A stretch of 21,861 nt of DNA, taken from assembly GCA_023387655.1 (NCBI GenBank), contig JAEWHR010000179.1, forward strand, positions 1 through 21,861, in the 5' to 3' direction. This document shows, piece by piece, positions 16,309 to 21,861 of the stretch (its first letter is position 1; each line of letters starts with the position of its first letter). Under the pieces are notes generated by a model. It saw nothing but the letters and a program-made list of their open reading frames with translations, searched no databases and was not told the origin of the DNA. Made by a program: the position numbers and the translations under genes. The stretch is from Bacillota bacterium (lineage in GTDB: Bacteria > Bacillota > Clostridia > Lachnospirales > Lachnospiraceae).

Positions 16309-16315
16309 TAGTATG
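16309..16315 (-). promoter_or_regulatory. Possible sigma-G-type -10 element of splB
   Basis: CATACTA on the minus strand, 73 bases before the splB start, equals the sigma-G -10 consensus known from Bacillus, where spl is under sigma-G. No strong -35 match is seen at 17-18 bases, so this is tentative. Confidence 0.35.
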
Positions 16316-16405
16316 CTATACATTCTATCAAAAATAGGACATATCTTATGGATTTCGTTCTATATATACGGAGCGTTCCTATATTTTAAGATTCAAAAAC
16401 CAACA

Positions 16406-17512
16406 CTATGATATATTCCCCTTAATTAAATTCATAGCTAAAGGCTCTGGAGGACTACACCTTGTCGATAACTCAACATAAGCTTTTGTCTCCTGACTGG
16501 TATGTAAAGCATGCATAATCTCTAACACATGACAAGCCAATTCTCCACTGGCGCGATTATTATCTGTTTGATTTAATACACAGTTTGCCATATCCGATAA
16601 CCCTGCTCCACGGCTATTCATATTATAGATACTGCTTAATGGAAATGTTTCAAAAGATTTTGAAAAATATTGTTTTATAAGAACCTCTCCATCAAAACAG
16701 TTAGGATCCGGAACAATTAGGCTTCCTCTGGTACCATAAACTTCTATTCTTGGTAAGGTGGATCCCCATACATCAAAACTTGTAATTATATTACCAATTG
16801 CTCCGTTTTCAAAGCGTAATAACCCTGTAACATGCGTTGGAACCTCTACTGGAACTACCTCTCCAAACTTTTTCTCACTAGTAATTGTTCGCGTTGGAAA
16901 TGTAACCGAATTCATTCCGACAACTTCTTTTACCGGACCAATCATCGAAACCAGAGCTGTCAAGTAATAAGGTCCCATATCAAACATCGGGCCACCACCC
17001 ACCTGATAATAAAACTCTGGGTCCGGATGCCAACTTTCATGTCCATGACACATCATAAAAGCAGTCGCTCCAATAACCTCTCCTATGTAGCCATCGCTAA
17101 TTGCTTTGATACAAGTTTGGATACCTGCTCCAAGGAAAGTATCAGGAGCACATCCAAGCAATAAATTCTTTTCTTTCGCTAAGGATACTAATTCCTTCCC
17201 TTCTTCTAAGTCTAAGGAAAGTGGCTTTTCCACATATACATGTTTTCCTGCCATTAACGCCTCTTTACATATAGAGTAATGACTCTTTGGAGTTGTTAGA
17301 TTTAAAATAATTGATATATCTGGTGAACTTATCATTTTTTCGTAGGTTAACACATACTCTACCTGGTACTTTTCAGCCGCTATCTTCGCTTTTTCTTCCT
17401 CTAAATCACAAACTGCATACAGATTTAAGTTCGTAAAAAGTTTCGTGATATTTTGCATATAAATATTACTAATGTTACCGCATCCAATAATTCCAACATT
17501 AACTTTCTCCAT
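16406..17512 (-). CDS. Gfo/Idh/MocA family oxidoreductase
   Basis: NAD(P)-dependent sugar or sugar-derivative dehydrogenase of 368 residues. The N-terminal Rossmann domain starts GIIGCGNISN (7-16), and the family EKP motif is in VYVEKPLSL (95-97), with the lysine expected to act in catalysis. The second domain has GGGPMFDMGPYYLTAL, the usual cofactor/substrate segment. The start follows GGAGG. It lies 73 bases after the ThuA-like gene on the same strand, a pairing often seen in carbohydrate-catabolism loci, and both face away from an AraC-type regulator. The substrate is unknown; no transport gene is in the window. Confidence 0.88.
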   Translation of the reverse strand: MEKVNVGIIGCGNISNIYMQNITKLFTNLNLYAVCDLEEEKAKIAAEKYQVEYVLTYEKMISSPDISIILNLTTPKSHYSICKEALMAGKHVYVEKPLSLDLEEGKELVSLAKEKNLLLGCAPDTFLGAGIQTCIKAISDGYIGEVIGATAFMMCHGHESWHPDPEFYYQVGGGPMFDMGPYYLTALVSMIGPVKEVVGMNSVTFPTRTITSEKKFGEVVPVEVPTHVTGLLRFENGAIGNIITSFDVWGSTLPRIEVYGTRGSLIVPDPNCFDGEVLIKQYFSKSFETFPLSSIYNMNSRGAGLSDMANCVLNQTDNNRASGELACHVLEIMHALHTSQETKAYVELSTRCSPPEPLAMNLIKGNIS

Positions 17513-17585
17513 GATATCCTCCGATTCATATATTTTTTTTGACTGAGTTTACATAATCACTGGTTGTTTACGTAACAACGATATA

Positions 17586-18242
17586 TTACTTCGATCTCGC
17601 TGCATAACAAAAACCACGTCGCATAATCTCATATGCTTCTGGAATATCAAAAATATCTGCATGATGTCCTAATGAAGTATAGAACACTTTTCCTTCTCCC
17701 CACATCTTGGTATATACAACAGGAATCTCAACCTTTCCATTCGTAGCATGAGGACCATCCGCTACCGGAAAAGTGGTGGTAGCATAAATTTTGATTGCAG
17801 GATCAACATGAATATAGTATTGTTCAGAGCAAACTTTAAAATCAGAAAGTCCTTTCGTAAAGTAGTCATCATTTGACACGTGCACCATATATTCTACACC
17901 ATCATTTCCAGGATGGGCTACCCACTGAGCACCCGTCATAAACTGCCATTCCACTTCATTACGAAACGCATCGCACATCCCTCCATGACACCCTGCAAGT
18001 CCTGTACCAGAAGCAACAGCAACTGAAACATTATGTACATAAGAAGATGGAATGGTTCCCATCGTCCAAACAGGAACGATTAAGTCATAACCTTTTAACT
18101 TTTCTGCATCCGAAAAGCATTCCAGTGTATCATATAATTCCACTAAAAAACCTTCCTCTTCTAACATTTTTTGAAATACCTTACTAACTAAAACTGGTTC
18201 ATGACCATCCCAACCGCCTTGAACTATCAATGCTCTTTTCAT
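17586..18242 (-). CDS. ThuA-like domain protein
   Basis: A 218-residue protein of the ThuA (trehalose utilisation) family, a glutamine-amidotransferase-like fold. Seen are RALIVQGGWDGHEP at the N-terminus, GLAGCHGGMCDAFRN (about 81-95), the HVDPAIKIYAT segment and the C-terminal KVFYTSLGHHADIFDIPE typical of the family. Members often act beside Gfo/Idh/MocA oxidoreductases in sugar or sugar-acid metabolism, as here; a catalytic role is not firmly known. The start has AGGAG six bases upstream. It is the first gene of a probable two-gene operon divergent from the AraC-type regulator. Confidence 0.85.
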   Translation of the reverse strand: MKRALIVQGGWDGHEPVLVSKVFQKMLEEEGFLVELYDTLECFSDAEKLKGYDLIVPVWTMGTIPSSYVHNVSVAVASGTGLAGCHGGMCDAFRNEVEWQFMTGAQWVAHPGNDGVEYMVHVSNDDYFTKGLSDFKVCSEQYYIHVDPAIKIYATTTFPVADGPHATNGKVEIPVVYTKMWGEGKVFYTSLGHHADIFDIPEAYEIMRRGFCYAARSK

Positions 18243-18256
18243 CCTATCTCCTATCT

Positions 18257-18272
18257 GCGTGCTTTAGCACGC
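18257..18272. promoter_or_regulatory. Perfect hairpin close to the ThuA ribosome site
   Basis: GCGTGC and GCACGC separated by TTTA form a perfect 6-bp stem-loop starting 15 bases before the ThuA-like start codon, next to its Shine-Dalgarno. It could be an operator palindrome or an RNA structure limiting translation. A related partial sequence, TGCACGC, lies near 18334. Confidence 0.45.
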
Positions 18273-18314
18273 CTACAAATTAATACAACTAGTTTTCTGC
18301 GCTATAGCAAGCTC

Positions 18315-18320
18315 ATTATA
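18315..18320 (-). promoter_or_regulatory. Possible -10 of the ThuA/oxidoreductase operon
   Basis: TATAAT on the minus strand about 73 bases before the ThuA-like start. No good -35 lies at 16-18 bases, which would fit an activator-dependent promoter served by the divergent AraC-type protein, but this is inference. Confidence 0.3.
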
Positions 18321-18448
18321 ATAGTAACCCTTGCACGCCAATACATATAGTAATTGCTACCTTTGATTAATTCTCAGTTTAGCAATAATCTGAATTAATT
18401 AAAAGAAAATAGCTTAAATAAAGTAGACAGATTTTTACTTATAAGATA

Positions 18449-18477
18449 TTGTAACTCATTGAATACTTCTATATAAT
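18449..18477 (+). promoter_or_regulatory. Sigma-A promoter of the AraC-type regulator
   Basis: TTGTAA (18449-18454), a 17-base spacer and TATAAT (18472-18477), 37 bases before the GTG start. Confidence 0.7.
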
Positions 18478-18513
18478 ATGCATTAAGAAATAACATTGTA
18501 TGGAGGATTCGCA

Positions 18514-19293
18514 GTGAAGCTTTTTTATGAAAATAAGTCTCGAACTTTTAATTTATATCAAGGAACCAATATGACATTTCCTCCCCATCTACATAAGGAA
18601 ATTGAGATACTTATTTGCCAAAAAGGAGCCGTTTTAGCAACCTGCAATGGGCAAACCTCTCTTTTAGAGAATTCGGACATAATGATTGCCTTACCAAATA
18701 CAATACATTCGTATGAGACTAAGGAATCCTGTGAATACATTCTCTGTATAGTGTCTCCTAGTACGCTTCCAATGTTTAAACCTTATTTTCAAAAAGAATT
18801 TACTACACCATTTCTAATAAGGGAACAAACAAAAAAAATAACACCTTTTATTCAGATGCTATTAGAAGAATGGAAGAATGACCGAAATCAAGAACTAATG
18901 ATAAGTTACCTCTCCGTTATTTTCTCACTTATCTTAAAAAATACAAGCTTTACTAATAAAACAGCCTCTACTTATGATGACATCCTTCCTTCCATATTTC
19001 ATTATGTAGAAGCGCACTACTTAGAACAATTTACTTTGGAGGATTTAGCCACCCATCTTGGCTTCCATCCTTCTTATGTATCACGGTTATTTTCCGAACG
19101 TGTTCATTGTACTTTAACGCATTATGTGATGGAATTGAGAATTAGTTATGCAAAACACTTATTACAAAATACTGAGAAAACTATCACTGAAATAGCATAT
19201 GAATGCGGATTTGCCACACAACGTACCTTTAATCGTGTATTTTTACAGCTGGTGAAGTCATCACCAAGAGAATTTCGAAAGGGATTTTTGTAA
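18514..19293 (+). CDS. AraC family transcriptional regulator
   Basis: A 259-residue regulator with an N-terminal cupin-like sensing domain (PPHLHKEIEILICQKG, about 20-36) and a C-terminal pair of helix-turn-helix motifs. The first is FTLEDLATHLGFHPSYVSRLF; the second is TITEIAYECGFATQRTFNRVF, followed by the family signature SPREFRKGF. The start is GTG at 18514, seven bases after GGAGG; the upstream TTG at 18496 lies before that site. It is transcribed away from the ThuA/oxidoreductase pair and probably regulates it in response to a sugar-like ligand, though the ligand and operator are not identifiable. Confidence 0.9.
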   Translation: MKLFYENKSRTFNLYQGTNMTFPPHLHKEIEILICQKGAVLATCNGQTSLLENSDIMIALPNTIHSYETKESCEYILCIVSPSTLPMFKPYFQKEFTTPFLIREQTKKITPFIQMLLEEWKNDRNQELMISYLSVIFSLILKNTSFTNKTASTYDDILPSIFHYVEAHYLEQFTLEDLATHLGFHPSYVSRLFSERVHCTLTHYVMELRISYAKHLLQNTEKTITEIAYECGFATQRTFNRVFLQLVKSSPREFRKGFL

Positions 19294-19386
19294 TAGGTCA
19301 ATACGCTATTATTATATGACTACTGTAACGGGTTCCCATCCTTTGCATATCATATTACTGATAAGCTATTCTTTGGAGGTTCTTCC

Positions 19387-20034
19387 TTGGAAATTAATCA
19401 TCTTAGTATCGGAATGACAGCTCCCGATTTCACAGCAGTTACGACCTTTGGACCAATGAAAATGTCTGATTATAAAGGACATTGGGTTGTTTTATTTTCA
19501 CATCCTGGGGATTTCACACCAGTATGTACTACTGAATTTCTTGCATTTGCTAAGAATGCCCCAACATTCGATAAATTAAATACTAGCCTTGTTGGGTTAA
19601 GTATTGACAGTAACCCATCACATCTTGCTTGGGTGAATAACATTTACCTAACGACTGGTGTTCAGATTCCATTCCCAATCATAGCGGATCGTTCTGGTGA
19701 TATCGCGCGGTTATACGGAATGATTGCTCCAAATGTAAGTTCTACATCAACTGTTCGTAATGTATATTTTATTGATCCAAACCAAATTGTTCGTGCTATC
19801 TTAATCTACCCTCTCACCAATGGACGCTGTATTGCAGAAATCATTCGTTTATTACAAGCACTTCAGACTACGGATGAATTCAACGTTGTTACACCTGCCT
19901 GCTGGAAACCTGGTGATCCTGTTATGGTTCCTGCTCCTGCCACTTATGAACAATTAGTAGAAAGAGAAAACAAACCAGCAGGAGAAGGCTTAGAATGTAA
20001 GGATTGGTATTGGTGTTATAAAGATATAACGTAA
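19387..20034 (+). CDS. Peroxiredoxin, Prx6 type with C-terminal cysteines
   Basis: Thiol peroxidase of 215 residues. The peroxidatic cysteine is Cys47 in HPGDFTPVCTTEF, with the family threonine in place at Thr44 and an arginine at Arg124. The C-terminal half carries Cys172 (TPACWKPGD) and the pair Cys204/Cys210 in LECKDWYWC. That arrangement matches the archaeal-type Prx6 enzymes such as that of Aeropyrum, in which a C-terminal cysteine resolves the oxidised catalytic one. The start is TTG, seven bases after a clear GGAGG. It lies 93 bases after the AraC-type gene on the same strand and ends in a terminator. It would protect this presumed anaerobe from peroxides. Confidence 0.93.
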   Translation: MEINHLSIGMTAPDFTAVTTFGPMKMSDYKGHWVVLFSHPGDFTPVCTTEFLAFAKNAPTFDKLNTSLVGLSIDSNPSHLAWVNNIYLTTGVQIPFPIIADRSGDIARLYGMIAPNVSSTSTVRNVYFIDPNQIVRAILIYPLTNGRCIAEIIRLLQALQTTDEFNVVTPACWKPGDPVMVPAPATYEQLVERENKPAGEGLECKDWYWCYKDIT

Positions 20035-20141
20035 CAAGAACATAATCATTTATTCGCCTTAATTTCCAAGATTAACTGACAACTGTTATGAAAAATACTC
20101 TTAACTACTGTTGAATTCATTATATAATAGACTGTATATAT

Positions 20142-20188
20142 ACTACCCAGCAGAACGTTCCCCCTATAATATCGTTCTACTGGGTAGT
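20142..20188. terminator. Terminator between peroxiredoxin and epimerase genes
   Basis: A 16-bp stem with one mismatch (20142-20157 with 20173-20188) and a 15-base loop, followed on the plus strand by CTCTTT. It separates the two convergent genes. Confidence 0.8.
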
Positions 20189-20192
20189 CTCT

Positions 20193-21716
20193 TTAAACCA
20201 TAAGTTCATTTACTTCCTTTTTATATTCCTTCTGTAACTCCTCCCTATCATGCAGTGGTTCCCAGACTTGAGCAAAGAATGGATCTAGCAATGCCCTCCT
20301 TCCATAGTTCCAACTTTCACGTTCGCAAACAGGGCACCAATGGCCTCCCTCTAATATAAGCTTAGGACTTGCTTTAAAGAGATGTCCAAATGCACATGTA
20401 AAGGAAAGCGGAGTACTTAAGTCTCCTGGTTTCATGCTTATTGAATTTAGTTTACCTCCACGAAATATTGTCGCTTCTCTCATATCATTAATATCTAACA
20501 TGTTCTTTGATTTTTCTTCGTCATACCCATGGTTTAATACAATTACTTTCTCCCAATTCTTAGGTCTTACCAGATCATGAACCGATTCTGGTATCTGTTC
20601 CCACTTACTTTTATTTCCCCAATAAGTAGCAATCTGATCCTTCCTATTATTCTCTATAAAATGTATCGTTCCGTGTTCTTTTCTTGCCATATTCCGAAAT
20701 ACCTTCTTTAGGATACCTCCCATTAACCTCTGACCACCTGGCAACTTACAAATAAGTTTTGAAGCAGAGGCAGTTCTCCCCAAATTTTTTCTATATTCCT
20801 CATAAAAATACTGCATGGAATCCTGACGAAAATGAAGAAACTCCTCTAACTTATCCGAATCTAAAAAATATTGTCCATGGAAGTTTTTTGTAGCAAACCA
20901 TTTGGGGTTAATCACATAGTCTAAATTCCTTATCCCAATCGCACCAAATACATCTTGAAACATCGAATAAGTGTCAACACGGCAAGTTTCACCACCACCG
21001 ATATTATAGATATGGTTCCAAAATTCTTCACTTAATTCCCCTTGATAATCCTTGGAACAAAGATTTCGTAGTAACCTCCCAGAATCACGATCGGATACAT
21101 ACTCTAACACATTATTAAGACCATTATGAAACAAGATTGGATCATTGATTTTACTCATCGCCGCTCCCATGATACCAGTTTGTCTAAGACTTACCCAGTA
21201 AGTTAATCCTGACTCAATCACAATTCGTTCTGCTGCTACCTTTGAAACTGCGTAATAATCAAAGATACTTGGTTTTATCGGATCACCGACTCTTCCCCAA
21301 TGAATTGGAGGCATTCGATCCCCTGTCTCAGCTACAGTACCTATATACACAAATTTTACTTCTTCCATACGATCTTGTTCTCTGATTGCGTTTAGTATAT
21401 TTTTTGTGGAACCATAATTAATTTGCATTGCAATAAGTGGATAATAATCTGCCGCTGGTGAAACCAAAGCAGCAATATGCAAGATAATGTCTGCATGACT
21501 GACACATTCAAATACATCTGCATAATTTGTCAGGTCTCCCCAATATATACACACACCACTTTCTTTTTCATAGGGCTGTAGTAACCCTTTCTTATCATCC
21601 GTCTGACGAACCAGCAGGATAAGCTCAAATTTGTCCAACTCCTTTACTAATTCTTTAAGAACAGAATATCCCATAGTTCCAGTAGAACCAGTTAATAAGA
21701 CTCTTTTCTTTTTCAT
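20193..21716 (-). CDS. NAD-dependent epimerase/dehydratase family protein with C-terminal zinc motif
   Basis: A 507-residue protein. The first 300 or so residues form an extended short-chain dehydrogenase: the nucleotide loop TGSTGTMG is at 9-16 and the catalytic YxxxK is Tyr155/Lys159 (YYAVSK). A long C-terminal part (about 310-507) is not part of the usual SDR fold; it contains Cys441, His445, Cys461 and Cys464 (CAFGH...CPVC), a likely zinc site. The start at 21716 follows GGAGG and gives MKKKRVLL; the ATG at 21728 overlaps the ribosome site. Nucleotide-sugar or steroid-like substrates are possible, but nothing in the neighbourhood points to one. Fusion with a zinc module is the unusual feature. 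Confidence 0.85.
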   Translation of the reverse strand: MKKKRVLLTGSTGTMGYSVLKELVKELDKFELILLVRQTDDKKGLLQPYEKESGVCIYWGDLTNYADVFECVSHADIILHIAALVSPAADYYPLIAMQINYGSTKNILNAIREQDRMEEVKFVYIGTVAETGDRMPPIHWGRVGDPIKPSIFDYYAVSKVAAERIVIESGLTYWVSLRQTGIMGAAMSKINDPILFHNGLNNVLEYVSDRDSGRLLRNLCSKDYQGELSEEFWNHIYNIGGGETCRVDTYSMFQDVFGAIGIRNLDYVINPKWFATKNFHGQYFLDSDKLEEFLHFRQDSMQYFYEEYRKNLGRTASASKLICKLPGGQRLMGGILKKVFRNMARKEHGTIHFIENNRKDQIATYWGNKSKWEQIPESVHDLVRPKNWEKVIVLNHGYDEEKSKNMLDINDMREATIFRGGKLNSISMKPGDLSTPLSFTCAFGHLFKASPKLILEGGHWCPVCERESWNYGRRALLDPFFAQVWEPLHDREELQKEYKKEVNELMV

Positions 21717-21750
21717 AGGAACCTCCATTCTAAGATAAAAATATTTTTTT

Positions 21751-21780
21751 ATTATATTTAAATATTCTTTCTATTGTCTA
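21751..21780 (-). promoter_or_regulatory. Sigma-A promoter of the epimerase gene
   Basis: On the minus strand TAGACA (21775-21780), an 18-base AT-rich spacer and TATAAT (21751-21756), 34 bases before the start codon. Confidence 0.6.
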
Positions 21781-21799
21781 AGACAGCTTTTTATCCACG

Positions 21800-21828
21800 T
21801 TGACAGTTATAGTTATTTTGACTATCAT
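21800..21828 (+). promoter_or_regulatory. Sigma-A promoter pointing out of the window
   Basis: A perfect TTGACA (21800-21805), a 17-base spacer and TATCAT (21823-21828) on the plus strand, divergent from the epimerase promoter. It should drive a gene beyond the right edge. Confidence 0.6.
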
Positions 21829-21861
21829 GATTAGTAAAGTAACTTATTCTTGGCTGCTTAT

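Overview
The window reads as chromosomal DNA from an anaerobic, AT-rich, endospore-forming Firmicute of clostridial type, probably a member of the Lachnospiraceae. The grounds are a spoIIAA-spoIIAB-sigF cluster next to spoVAC-spoVAD-spoVAE, a spore photoproduct lyase, a valine T-box leader, strong AGGAGG-type ribosome binding sites and frequent GTG/TTG starts. The genus is an inference. Most genes lie on the minus strand; only an AraC-type regulator and a peroxiredoxin lie on the plus strand.

Region 1 (1-4240, minus) is a forespore block. spoIIAA, spoIIAB and sigF encode the partner-switching module that activates sigma-F. After a 340-base gap holding a long imperfect inverted repeat comes a 45-residue membrane protein, then spoVAC, spoVAD and spoVAE, which move dipicolinic acid into and out of the spore. 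Region 2 (4206-7750, minus) holds a zinc-ribbon/TPR membrane protein preceded by a 45-residue acidic ORF, and a FapA/DUF342 protein bounded by a perfect 24-bp hairpin. Region 3 (7901-9366, minus) is a two-gene unit: a secreted zincin-type metalloprotease broken by an in-frame TAA, and a membrane-anchored protein that starts two bases after the protease stop codon. About 670 bases without a recognisable gene follow.

Region 4 (10038-13540, minus) is valS with a complete control region: sigma-A promoter, T-box leader with a GTA specifier, antiterminator/terminator, then two more structured elements (one GC-rich) between the leader terminator and the start codon. A tandem 21-bp repeat lies just upstream of the promoter. 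Region 5 (13568-16315, minus) has a glyoxalase-like protein, an MBL-fold hydrolase and spore photoproduct lyase. Region 6 (16406-20188) has a Gfo/Idh/MocA oxidoreductase and a ThuA-like protein on the minus strand, divergent from an AraC-family regulator that is followed by a Prx6-type peroxiredoxin. Region 7 (20193-21861) has an extended SDR-type epimerase with an unusual C-terminal zinc-ligand motif and divergent promoters at the right edge.

Most of the window is well-understood housekeeping and sporulation DNA. I found no CRISPR array, tRNA, rRNA, transposase or phage gene. The points most worth a second look are the interrupted metalloprotease and its coupled partner, the elaborate valS leader, two uncalled 45-residue ORFs, and a spore photoproduct lyase that seems to lack the Bacillus-type hydrogen-donor cysteine. 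Several obvious upstream start codons are artefacts that overlap the Shine-Dalgarno sequence; I give the corrected starts.
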